DNA of 64,000 nucleotides. It comes from Acrocarpospora catenulata (GTDB taxonomy: Bacteria > Actinomycetota > Actinomycetes > Streptosporangiales > Streptosporangiaceae). Both the position numbers and the translations under genes were made by a program. The notes beneath the pieces are model-generated. The model saw nothing but the letters and a program-made list of their open reading frames with translations, was not told where the DNA came from and made no database searches. The stretch is from assembly GCF_018476525.1 (NCBI RefSeq), contig NZ_JAHCST010000046.1:1-64000 (forward strand), written 5' to 3'. Shown one piece after another: positions 18,815 to 26,787 of this stretch (its first letter is position 1; each line of letters opens with the position of its first letter).

Positions 18815-18913
18815 ATGACGTCCGGACACGGAGCGGACCCGGCGGGCGCGGCGCCCGTACGCTGGGCTTCCCCGGCGTCCCCAGAGACGTCGTCATGGAT
18901 GGTGGTCGGATGA
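18815..18913 (+). CDS. Short leader ORF coupled to hutI (32 codons)
   Basis: ATG 18815 follows an excellent ribosome-binding site (CAGGAG, eight bases before the start) and opens a 32-codon frame. Its TGA overlaps the hutI start as ATGA (18910-18913). The peptide begins MTSGHGADPAGAAPVRW and has two tryptophans, no signal and no recognisable domain. The hutI start itself has no comparable ribosome-binding site, so hutI translation probably depends on ribosomes finishing this ORF. It may be a regulatory leader peptide or simply a coupling device. Confidence 0.55.
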   Translation: MTSGHGADPAGAAPVRWASPASPETSSWMVVG

Positions 18914-20118
18914 CCGTACGGCTTCTCACCAATATCGGCCGGCTGTGGACCGGCCATGACGTGTGCAGCAACGCGTCGATCCTGGTCCACAACGACCGCA
19001 TCGCCTGGGTGGGACGCGCGGCGGATCTGCCGCAGTCCGTGCCCGGCGTGGTCGACGACATCACCGACGTCGACCACGTCGAGAACCTCGGCGGCGCGCT
19101 CGTCACGCCAGGGCTGATCGACGCCCACACCCACCCGGTGTACGCGGGCAACCGCTACGCCGAGATGGCCATGCGCTCCGGCGGCTCCTCGGTCTCCGCG
19201 ATCACCGCCGCGGGCGGCGGCATCGGCTCCACCGTCACCGTGACCCGGGGCACCGACCCGTGGACGCTCTGCAACGGCGTGCGCGAGCGGCTCCGTGAAT
19301 GGCTGCTCAGCGGGACCACCACCGTCGAGGCCAAGACCGGGTACCACCTGACCAGGGACGGCGAACTCGCCGACGTGCGGCTGCTGCGCGAGCTGGAGAA
19401 GGAACCGATGATGCCGCGCGTGCACGTCACCTTCCTGGCCGCGCACGTGGTGCCGCCCGAGTACTTCGGCCGCCAGCGCGACTACGTGGAGGCCGTGGCC
19501 GCCTGGTGCGCGGACGCCGCCGCGGCCGGGGCCGACAGTGTGGACGTCTACTGCGACGACGGGCACTTCTCGCCCGACGAGGCCCGCTGGGTGCTGGCCT
19601 CCGGCCGGAACGTCGGGCTGCTGCCCCGCGTGCACGCCGGCGCCTACAGCAAGCGCGGCGCCGTGCAGCTGGCCGCCGAGATGGGCTGCGCCTCCGCCGA
19701 CCTGCTCCACCACACCACCGACGAGGACATCGCGCTGATGGCCCGCTACGGCGTTCCCGCCGTGGTCTGCCCCGGCACCGCCCTCTCCCACGGTTCCCTG
19801 CCGCCGGTCCGCCACCTGATCAGGCAGGGCGTGCCCATCGCCCTGGGCAGCGACCACAACCCCGGCCACTGCGGCATCACCTCCATGTCCCTGGTGATCA
19901 GCCTCGCCGTGGCCGCCTTCGGCATGAGCGTCGGCGACGCCCTGCGCGCCGCCACCCTCGGCGGAGCTCAGGTGCTCGGCGCTCCCGACCGTGGCGTGCT
20001 GGCTCCTGGTCGTTTGGCCGACATCGTCCAGTGGGACGCCGACCACGAGGGCGCCTTCGCCTGGGCCTTCGGCCTCAAGCCGCGCCGGGTGTGGCGCGGT
20101 GGCACGCCGGTGCAGTAG
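18910..20118 (+). CDS. hutI: Imidazolonepropionase
   Basis: HutI hydrolyses 4-imidazolone-5-propionate to N-formimino-glutamate in histidine degradation. The protein has 402 residues. It is an amidohydrolase with VTPGLIDAHTHPVYAGNR (metal ligands His73 and His75), HVTFLAAHVVPPEYFGRQRDYVE, the RVHAGAYSKRGAVQLAAEMG segment, and LGSDHNPGHCGITSMS near the C-terminus. ATG 18910 overlaps the stop of the leader ORF; ATG 18895 is possible. No other hut gene is in the window, so the rest of the pathway must be encoded elsewhere. Confidence 0.92.
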   Translation: MTVRLLTNIGRLWTGHDVCSNASILVHNDRIAWVGRAADLPQSVPGVVDDITDVDHVENLGGALVTPGLIDAHTHPVYAGNRYAEMAMRSGGSSVSAITAAGGGIGSTVTVTRGTDPWTLCNGVRERLREWLLSGTTTVEAKTGYHLTRDGELADVRLLRELEKEPMMPRVHVTFLAAHVVPPEYFGRQRDYVEAVAAWCADAAAAGADSVDVYCDDGHFSPDEARWVLASGRNVGLLPRVHAGAYSKRGAVQLAAEMGCASADLLHHTTDEDIALMARYGVPAVVCPGTALSHGSLPPVRHLIRQGVPIALGSDHNPGHCGITSMSLVISLAVAAFGMSVGDALRAATLGGAQVLGAPDRGVLAPGRLADIVQWDADHEGAFAWAFGLKPRRVWRGGTPVQ

Positions 20119-20133
20119 CCGATACCTCTGGAC

Positions 20134-20979
20134 ATGTCGGTTGTCGTTGTCACGGATTCCTCTGCCTATCTGGGGGCGGGGGAGGTTGACGGGCTGGGGA
20201 TCGTCGTTGTTCCGCTTCAGGTGATCGTTGGGGGGCGGGAGTTCGACGACGGGGCTCAGATCGACGCTGACGGGGTTTCTGACGCTCTTCGGTCCTGGAC
20301 ACCGGTTTCGACTTCACGGCCCGCTCCGTGGCGTTTCGCCGACGCGTATGAGGCTGCTGCGGCTCGGGGGGCCGCTGGGGTGGTCTCGGTCCATCTTTCC
20401 GGGGAAATGTCGGGCACGGTGGACGCGGCTCGGGTCGCCGCTCGGGACGCGGTGCTGCCCGTTGAGGTCGTCGACAGTCGGTCGCTCGGGTACGGGCTCG
20501 GGTTTCCCGTGCTCGCCGCCGCCCAGGCCGCCGCTCGCGGGGCCGGCCTCGCCGAGGTGGCGTCCGTCGCCCGTGACACCGCCGCCGCGACCCGCAGCTA
20601 CTTCTACGTGGACACCCTCGAACATCTTCGCCGCAGTGGGCGGGTCAGCACCTTCGCCAACCTTCTGGGGTCCGCGCTCGCCGTCAAACCGTTGATGCAC
20701 ATCACCGACGGGTCCATCACCCTCCTCGAAAAGGTGCGCACCTCCTCGCGGGCGCTCTCCCGCCTGGAAGACCTGACCGTGACCGCCGCCGCCGAGGATC
20801 CCGTCAACATCGCGGTCCAGCACTTGTCGGCTCACGCCCGGGCCCAGACCCTCGCCGATCACCTCACCGCCCGCATCCCCAAGCTCAGCCACCTGCGCAC
20901 GGTGGAAGTCGGCGCCGCCATCGGCGCCCACACCGGTCCCGGCATGCTCGCCGTCACCGTCTCCCCGCATATCCCCTGA
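20134..20979 (+). CDS. DegV-family fatty-acid-binding protein
   Basis: A 281-residue DegV protein, a family that binds fatty acids and can present them to fatty acid kinase. The N-terminal domain starts VVVVTDSSAYLG and has the STSRPAPWRFADAYEAA loop. The lower domain includes VSVHLSGEMSGTVDAARVA, VVDSRSLGYGLGFPVLAAA and TLEHLRRSGRVSTFANLLGSALAVKPLMHI, all typical. It starts 15 bases after hutI on the same strand. No FakA-like kinase gene is nearby. Confidence 0.9.
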   Translation: MSVVVVTDSSAYLGAGEVDGLGIVVVPLQVIVGGREFDDGAQIDADGVSDALRSWTPVSTSRPAPWRFADAYEAAAARGAAGVVSVHLSGEMSGTVDAARVAARDAVLPVEVVDSRSLGYGLGFPVLAAAQAAARGAGLAEVASVARDTAAATRSYFYVDTLEHLRRSGRVSTFANLLGSALAVKPLMHITDGSITLLEKVRTSSRALSRLEDLTVTAAAEDPVNIAVQHLSAHARAQTLADHLTARIPKLSHLRTVEVGAAIGAHTGPGMLAVTVSPHIP

Positions 20980-20982
20980 TTG

Positions 20983-21096
20983 GGGCTTTTCCGCGCACAG
21001 GGCTTTTCCGCGCACAGGGCTTCCCGCGCACAGGGCTTCCTGTGCACGGGGCTGCCTGTCACGGGGCTTCCGGTGCACAGGGCTTTCCCACGCACA
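20983..21096. repeat. Array of about seven ~16-bp repeats
   Basis: Seven imperfect copies of a 15-17-bp unit (GGGCTTCCCGCGCACA) follow the degV stop directly. The copies differ by one to three bases and by one-base length changes, so no frame is conserved and it is not coding. The GTGCAC cores and GGGC ends could form several alternative short hairpins. The rest of the 20980-21169 gap is empty. Confidence 0.75.
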
Positions 21097-21169
21097 GGCT
21101 GCGCGGCCGCTATCCACAGAACCTCGCTCGCCCGATTCCTCCCTGCTCCCGGTTGCCTAGCCTCGCGGC

Positions 21170-22150
21170 GTGCGTACCCCCCGATCGACGCGCCCGGACG
21201 TCGAAGCCCGCCTCCACCACTTGACCTCGCCGCAGGAGCGGGCGGGGCCACCGCCTTCGTTCGGGGCCGACGGTTCGTCGTTCGGTGGATCGGGGGTCGC
21301 GTCAGGCTCGGTTCGGGCGCATCCGTATCCGGAATCGGCGTTGGAGAGCCCTATCGGGGGTCGTTACGTCTCCGATGTGGTGGAACGAGGCTTCGATGGG
21401 AGGCGGTCAACTGGTGGGCGGACGACTGGTGGGCGGACGACTGGGCGGACGACTGAGGGACGGACAACTGGAGGGCGGTCGGCCGGGGACCTGGATGGCG
21501 ACGATCTGACGATCGAGGGCTCGAACCTTGGGGTGGTTGGGAGGATTCGGGAGTTCTTCGGTGATGGGCGGGAGTTCGATCCCGGGCGGTCCGGGCTTCG
21601 GGCGCTGGTGGTTCTGGGGGTTGTGGCCGCTCTGGTGGCCGGGTACTTCGCTTGGCGGTCCCAACCGGTTGCCGAGCCCTTGCCGCCGCCGACCCCTGCT
21701 TCTGCTTCCAGTGGAGGGATGGCGTCTCCTTCGGCCACCGGGAATGTGACGGTCTACGTGACCGGCAAGGTGCGCAAACCGGGTGTCCTCACGCTGCCTT
21801 CGGGATCCCGGGTCATCGACGCGCTCACCGCCGCCGGGGGCCTCAAGAAGGACGCGACGCCGGGGAACCTCAACCTCGCCCGGCGTCTTGTGGACGGTGA
21901 ACAGATTGTGGCGGGCCTGCCGAACGATCCAGGTTCCGGGCCACCGCCGTCGACCGGCGGTCCTCTCAGCTTGAACTCCGCGACCGCCGCCCAACTGGAA
22001 GAGCTCCCCGGAGTGGGCGAAGTCCTGGCTGGGCGAATTATTGACTATCGCGATTCCCGTGGTGGATTCCAGTCCGTTGAGCAACTCCGCGAGATAAGCG
22101 GAATAGGTGAACGGAAATTCGCTGAACTGAAAGACAAGGTCTCGCCATGA
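21170..22150 (+). CDS. comEA: ComEA-like DNA-binding competence protein
   Basis: A 326-residue membrane-anchored DNA receptor. Residues 1-140 are a polar cytoplasmic part with a Gly-Arg-Thr repeat (GGRTTGGRTTGRTTEGRTTGG at about 82-102). One membrane segment is at 142-162. An external SLBB domain (192-250, VTVYVTGKVRKPGVLTLPSGSRVIDALTAAGG) and a double helix-hairpin-helix (265-326, LNSATAAQLEELPGVGEVLAGRIIDYR) bind DNA backbone. Start GTG 21170. The long N-terminal part is unusual compared with Firmicutes ComEA but is often seen in actinobacteria. ComEC follows. Confidence 0.9.
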   Translation: MRTPRSTRPDVEARLHHLTSPQERAGPPPSFGADGSSFGGSGVASGSVRAHPYPESALESPIGGRYVSDVVERGFDGRRSTGGRTTGGRTTGRTTEGRTTGGRSAGDLDGDDLTIEGSNLGVVGRIREFFGDGREFDPGRSGLRALVVLGVVAALVAGYFAWRSQPVAEPLPPPTPASASSGGMASPSATGNVTVYVTGKVRKPGVLTLPSGSRVIDALTAAGGLKKDATPGNLNLARRLVDGEQIVAGLPNDPGSGPPPSTGGPLSLNSATAAQLEELPGVGEVLAGRIIDYRDSRGGFQSVEQLREISGIGERKFAELKDKVSP

Positions 22151-22199
22151 AGGTGGCCGAATTCACGTCTCCGTGTGTTCGGGTGGCGGGGGAGTCGCC

Positions 22200-24878
22200 G
22201 TGAAGGTTGTCAAAGATGACCTGGTGATTGAAGAAGGTCACTCCTGGTTGCTTTTTGGGCCGGGGGTGGCGAGCTGGGTGACTGCGCTGGTCTTGCTGGG
22301 GTGTTCGGCGGAAGTCGGCGTTGTGATGGCGGGCGGGTGTTTGGTCAGCTTGGCGGGCGTGTGGGTCTGCCTGGGGCGAGGGTGTGTTTCGAGCGGGAGA
22401 GGTGAGCCGCTGGCGCGGTGGCGAAACGTGGCTGTCGCGACATTGGGGTGTGCTGCGGCAACCGCCCTGGTGGTGGCCGTCAAAGTGCACGCCGTGAGCA
22501 CTGGGCCGGTTTCTGCGTTGGCGGCGGAGAAGGCTTCGATTGAGGCGGAGATCGTGCTCGATGGGGATCCGCGTGTCCGGCCGACTCGGGGGCGGCCGAC
22601 GTCCGAGACGAATGTCGTGGTGGACGCGCGGATTGTGAGGTTCAAGGCGGGTGGCGGGCAAGGGCGGGTTTCGGCTGATGCCGAGGTCTCGGGGGCGGCG
22701 AGGGAACTGGTCGGCTCGTCGAGGGAAGGCGGGCAAGGGCGGGTTTGGGCTGATGCCGAGGTCTCGGGGGCGGCGAGGGAACTGGTCGGCTCGTCGAGGA
22801 ATGGCGGGCAAGGGCGGGTTTCGGCTGATGCCGGGGCCTCGGGGGCGGGGAGGGAACTGGTCGGCTCGTCGAGGAGTGGTGGGCAGGGGTGGGTTTCGGT
22901 TGATGTCGATGTGGTGGTTTTCGGGGTGGGGGAGAAGTGGGTGGGGTTGTTGCCGAGTCAGCGGGTGCGGGTTATCGGCCGGTTGGGGGTGGCGGAGGGC
23001 GGGAGGTTGAAGGCGGGGGTTCTGGTGGTTCGGGGGCCGCCGGAGGTGATGGGCGGGCCGTCGGCGGTCCAGGAGGTTGCGGGGCATTTGCGGGCGGGGC
23101 TTCGGGAGGCTTGTGCGGTTCTGCCGGATGGGGCTCGGGGGTTGTTGCCGGGGTTGGTGGTGGGGGATGTCTCGAGGCTGGATCCGGGGATCAAGGAGGA
23201 TTTCGCGGCGGCGGGACTCAGCCACCTGAACGCGGTCAGCGGGGCCAATCTGGCGATCGTGGCGGGGGCGTTCCTGTTCGCCGGGCGGCTGACCGGGATG
23301 CCGTTGCCTGTTCGGGCAGGGCTGGCCGTGCTGGCGATGGGGGCGTTCGCCGTGGTGGCGCGGCCGTCGCCCAGTGTGTTGCGGGCGCTGGTGATGGGCG
23401 TGGTGGCGGCGATCGCGCTGGGGACCGGGCGGGCGCGGGACGGAGTGGCGGCGCTGTCGGCGACGGTGCTGCTGCTGATCCTGTTCGAGCCGGGGCTGGC
23501 CAGGGAGTACGGGTTCGCCCTGTCGGTGTTCGCCACTGGCGGCATTCTGCTGCTCGCGCCCAGGTGGCGGGATCGTCTGGCGGAGCGCATGCCCCGGCTG
23601 GTCGCGGAGGCGATCGCGGTTCCAGCGGCGGCGCAGGTGGCCGTCACGCCGGTGCTGGTGCTGATGTCGGGTGTGGTGGAGCCGGTGGCGATCCCGGCCA
23701 ACCTGCTCGCCGGTCCGGCCGTCGCACCCGCCACCCTGCTGGGGTTTCTGGCCGCTCTGGTGGCGCCGATCAGCATGGACGCGGCACAGCTGATCGTCCG
23801 CCCGGCGGGCCTTTCCGCCAGTTGGATCATCCTGGTGGCGGAGTGGGCGGCCGGCCTGCCCGTAGCCAGGCTCGCCTGGCCGGCGGGGGCCTTCGGTCTG
23901 GTGCTACTGGCGGTGGCGGCGCTCGGCGGTTGGTGGGTGCTCCGGCGGCGGATCGGCCGACGGCTGGTGATCGCGGTCGCGGGTGGCGCGCTCGTGGCGG
24001 TTCTGCTGGCCGGGCCGGTGACCTCCAACTGGCCGGCGCCCGGGTGGTTGATGGTGATGTGCGATGTCGGGCAGGGGGACGCGCTGGTCCTGGCCGCCGG
24101 TCCCGGGAAAGCGGTGGTCGTCGACACCGGCTCCGAGCCCGGGCCGGTAGACCGGTGCCTTCGCAGGCTGGACGTGCACACGATCGTCCTCCTCGTTCTC
24201 ACCCACCCCCACCTTGACCACGTCGGCGGTCTGACCGGAGTCCTTCGTGATCGCCCGGTTGGCGCCGTGGTCGTCAGTCCGAACCGTCATCCCTTACGCG
24301 AAAGTGCCCGAGTGTCGGCGGAACTGCGTACCAGACGGATTCCTGAGTGGGTGGTGGGGCCAGGAACACGGTGGAGGTTCGGCCCGACTGAGATCACTGC
24401 GCTTGCGCCGTCCGTCGGAGCCGCCGGGCTCACAGAACCCGGAGCTTCAGGAGCAGGCGTGCACGCTCAAGGGGGCGGAGATCCCCGCTGGAGCGAAGGA
24501 ACGGGCGACGGATCCGCCGTCAACAACGCCAGTGTCGTCCTGTTGGTTCGGTGGGCGTCCGGTTCTGCCCTGCTCGGCGGGGATTTGGAGACCGAGGCGG
24601 AGGCGGCTTTGCTCCGCGACGGCGTTCCTCGAGTGGATGTGCTGAAGGTCCCGCACCACGGGTCCGGGCGGCAGGATCCCGAATTCCTGGCGGCGACCGG
24701 AGCCCGTGCCGCTCTGATCAGCGTCGGCGCGGACAACGGCTACGGCCACCCGTCGGCCGCCACCATCAGCCGCCTGACCTGGCTGGGCGCCCGGGTGCAC
24801 CGTACCGACCGCTCGGGTGATCTCGCCGTGGTGCCGTACGGGGCGGGCCTGGCGGTCGTACCCAGGGGGAAGTCGTGA
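22200..24878 (+). CDS. comEC: ComEC/Rec2-type DNA channel with metallo-beta-lactamase domain
   Basis: An 892-residue polytopic membrane protein, the putative channel for single-stranded DNA uptake. It has N-terminal membrane helices and an external DUF4131-like domain (about 60-300). Next is the competence domain (GLVVGDVSRLDPGIKEDFAAAGLSHLNAVSGANLAIVAGAF) with many helices, and last a C-terminal metallo-beta-lactamase domain with CDVGQGDALVL, VVDTGS and LTHPHLDHVGG. Start GTG 22200 has GGGGGAG five bases upstream; ATG 22173 lacks a site. The external domain carries three tandem copies of a 25-residue repeat (residues 152-226), which I do not know from other ComEC proteins. Confidence 0.93.
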   Translation: MKVVKDDLVIEEGHSWLLFGPGVASWVTALVLLGCSAEVGVVMAGGCLVSLAGVWVCLGRGCVSSGRGEPLARWRNVAVATLGCAAATALVVAVKVHAVSTGPVSALAAEKASIEAEIVLDGDPRVRPTRGRPTSETNVVVDARIVRFKAGGGQGRVSADAEVSGAARELVGSSREGGQGRVWADAEVSGAARELVGSSRNGGQGRVSADAGASGAGRELVGSSRSGGQGWVSVDVDVVVFGVGEKWVGLLPSQRVRVIGRLGVAEGGRLKAGVLVVRGPPEVMGGPSAVQEVAGHLRAGLREACAVLPDGARGLLPGLVVGDVSRLDPGIKEDFAAAGLSHLNAVSGANLAIVAGAFLFAGRLTGMPLPVRAGLAVLAMGAFAVVARPSPSVLRALVMGVVAAIALGTGRARDGVAALSATVLLLILFEPGLAREYGFALSVFATGGILLLAPRWRDRLAERMPRLVAEAIAVPAAAQVAVTPVLVLMSGVVEPVAIPANLLAGPAVAPATLLGFLAALVAPISMDAAQLIVRPAGLSASWIILVAEWAAGLPVARLAWPAGAFGLVLLAVAALGGWWVLRRRIGRRLVIAVAGGALVAVLLAGPVTSNWPAPGWLMVMCDVGQGDALVLAAGPGKAVVVDTGSEPGPVDRCLRRLDVHTIVLLVLTHPHLDHVGGLTGVLRDRPVGAVVVSPNRHPLRESARVSAELRTRRIPEWVVGPGTRWRFGPTEITALAPSVGAAGLTEPGASGAGVHAQGGGDPRWSEGTGDGSAVNNASVVLLVRWASGSALLGGDLETEAEAALLRDGVPRVDVLKVPHHGSGRQDPEFLAATGARAALISVGADNGYGHPSAATISRLTWLGARVHRTDRSGDLAVVPYGAGLAVVPRGKS
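22653..22877 (+). repeat. Three in-frame 75-bp repeats inside comEC
   Basis: Copies 22653-22727, 22728-22802 and 22803-22877 are nearly identical and encode GGQGRVSADAEVSGAARELV... units of 25 residues. A fourth, decayed start (GGQGWVSVDV) follows and runs into the normal sequence. Differences between copies are few, so the expansion looks recent. Confidence 0.9.
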
Positions 24879-24921
24879 TCCCGTGGCGCGGCTTGGGCGT
24901 GGAAGTGGCATGCTGCCAGGC

Positions 24922-25887
24922 ATGGCTAATCCTGCGGCGGTGACGTTGGTCATTGGGGATGAGGAACTGCTCGCGGATCGGGCGGTCGGAGAGGTGGTCG
25001 CGGAGGTTCGCGCGGAGGGTGGTGACGCCGAGGTTCATGATCTTGTTGGGGGGAAGGTCGAGCTGGGCGAAGTCACTCGGCTCACCTCGCCGTCGCTTTT
25101 CGGGGATCGGACGGTCATTGTGATCCGTTCGGCGCAGGATCTGGGCAAGGACGTCATCACGGAGGTCGTCAAGTACGCCGGGAACCCCAGCGACGACGCC
25201 GCGCTCGTCCTCATGCATCCGGGCGGGGTCAAGGGCAAGGCCCTGGTGGACGGGGTCAAGAAAGCCGGTGCCCACGTGGTCACCGTCACCAAGCTCACCA
25301 AGGCCGGCGAACGCATCGACTTCATCCGCGCGGAGGTGCGCCGTGCCGGTCGCACGATCACTCCCGGGGCCGCGCAGGCCCTGCTCGACGCCGTGGGCAG
25401 CGACCTCCGCGAACTCGCCGCCGCCTGCGGCCAGCTCGCCTTCGACACCCCGGGAAAGGGCATCGGCGAGGACGCGGTGGCCCGCTACCACCGGGGCCGG
25501 GTCGAAGTCACCGGCTTCACCGTCGCGGACCTGGCCGTCGAGGGCAGACTGGGCGAAGCCCTGGAACAACTCCGCTGGGCCCTGGCCACCGGCGTCGCCC
25601 CCGTCCTGATCGTCAGCGCCCTGGCCGGCGGCCTCCGCTCCCTGGCCAAGGTCGCCGGAGCCCCCCGGAACGCCAACGAGAACCAGCTCGCCGGCCAGCT
25701 CGGCATGCCCCCCTGGAAGATCAGAAACGCCCGCCGCCAGCTCAACGGCTGGGGCCCCGAGGGCCTCTCCCGCGCCATCCAGGCCGTCGCCGCCGCCGAC
25801 GAACAGGTCAAGGGCGCGGGCACCGACCCCGCCTACGCCCTCGAAAACACCGTCCAAACCATCGTGAACAGTCGCAACGGCCGCTAA
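24922..25887 (+). CDS. holA: DNA polymerase III delta subunit
   Basis: A 321-residue clamp-loader subunit that opens the sliding clamp. The N-terminal domain has VTLVIGDEELLADRAVGEV and FGDRTVIVIRSAQDL. The middle has SDLRELAAACGQLAF, and the C-terminal collar domain includes ALATGVAPVLIVSALAGGLRSLAKVAG and QLGMPPWKIRNARRQL. ATG 24922 is the start consistent with the family; upstream in-frame sequence lies within comEC. The order comEA-comEC-holA is a conserved block in many bacteria. Confidence 0.92.
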   Translation: MANPAAVTLVIGDEELLADRAVGEVVAEVRAEGGDAEVHDLVGGKVELGEVTRLTSPSLFGDRTVIVIRSAQDLGKDVITEVVKYAGNPSDDAALVLMHPGGVKGKALVDGVKKAGAHVVTVTKLTKAGERIDFIRAEVRRAGRTITPGAAQALLDAVGSDLRELAAACGQLAFDTPGKGIGEDAVARYHRGRVEVTGFTVADLAVEGRLGEALEQLRWALATGVAPVLIVSALAGGLRSLAKVAGAPRNANENQLAGQLGMPPWKIRNARRQLNGWGPEGLSRAIQAVAAADEQVKGAGTDPAYALENTVQTIVNSRNGR

Positions 25888-25950
25888 CCGAGCCCACCTC
25901 GGTCCGGTGCCGTTCAGCGGGTTGGAGCGTTGTCAGGTCGGACACGTCGC

Positions 25951-26044
25951 GAGCTAGTGGCCCGTCACGCAACCTTGACCCGGCAATTCGCGGCCCCCGC
26001 TTCGACCGAATCCGGGTCAAGGTTCGGAGACGCCCCACTAGCTC
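25951..26044. repeat. Nested inverted repeat between convergent genes
   Basis: Outer arms GAGCTAGTGG (25951-25960) and CCACTAGCTC (26035-26044) enclose inner arms AACCTTGACCCGG (25971-25983) and CCGGGTCAAGGTT (26012-26024). All are exact. The pairs are separated by 10 bases on each side, so the element would fold into a long interrupted hairpin with a 28-base apical loop. It lies between holA and the convergent ABC operon, where a bidirectional terminator is expected, but it is larger than usual. Confidence 0.75.
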
Positions 26045-26091
26045 CAGGCGGGGAGACCGCGAGAAGACGCGCTGAGGGGCGAGCCAGGGGG

Positions 26092-26787
26092 TTACGTCGC
26101 GCTGGTGGCGGCGGGCTCCGCGGTGAGGAAGGTGCCGTCGCGGAGTTCGAGGACGCGGTCGGCGAGGGTGATGAGGCTGGGGTCGTGGGTGGCGACCAGG
26201 GCGGTGACGTTCTCGCTGCGGACCAGGGCGCGGATGAGCTCCATGATCTGGCGGGCGGTCTGGGAGTCGAGCTGGCCGGTCGGCTCGTCGGCGATGAGAA
26301 GTTTGGGACGGTTGGCCAGGGCGCGGGCGATGGCCACCCGCTGCTGCTGCCCGCCCGACAGCTCGTACGGGCGCTGGTTGCGGTGGTTGTCCAGACCGAC
26401 CAGGGCGAGCAGCAGCCGGATGCGCTCCTCCCGTTCGGCGACGGCCATCCGGGCCAGCCGCATCGGCACGCCCACGTTCTCGGCGGCGGTCAGCACGGGG
26501 ATGAGCCCGAACGACTGGAACACGAACCCGATCACGTCCCGGCGCAGGCCGAGGAGCTCGGACTCGGGGAGTTCGGTGACGTTCTTGCCGTCCACCACGA
26601 CCCGGCCCCCGGTCGGCTGGTCCAGCCCGCCGACGAGGTTGAGCAGGGTGGTCTTCCCGGACCCCGACCGCCCCCGGATCGCCACCAGCTCCCCGGGGTA
26701 CGCCTCGAAGGAGACTCCCCGCAGCGCCTCGACACCCCGTGGATAGACCTTCCGCAGCCCCTCCACGACCACCAGCGGCTCAGTCAT
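26092..26787 (-). CDS. ABC transporter ATP-binding protein (MacB/LolD type)
   Basis: A 231-residue ATPase. It has Walker A GRSGSGKT (39-46), the Q-loop VFQSFGLIPVLTAAENV, the signature YELSGGQQQRVAIARALA, Walker B LLIADEPTGQLDS and the switch ATHDPS. The sequence resembles LolD/MacB ATPases that work with FtsX-like permeases. It is the last gene of a four-gene operon; its start lies within the last eight bases of the preceding ATPase gene. Confidence 0.93.
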   Translation of the reverse strand: MTEPLVVVEGLRKVYPRGVEALRGVSFEAYPGELVAIRGRSGSGKTTLLNLVGGLDQPTGGRVVVDGKNVTELPESELLGLRRDVIGFVFQSFGLIPVLTAAENVGVPMRLARMAVAEREERIRLLLALVGLDNHRNQRPYELSGGQQQRVAIARALANRPKLLIADEPTGQLDSQTARQIMELIRALVRSENVTALVATHDPSLITLADRVLELRDGTFLTAEPAATSAT

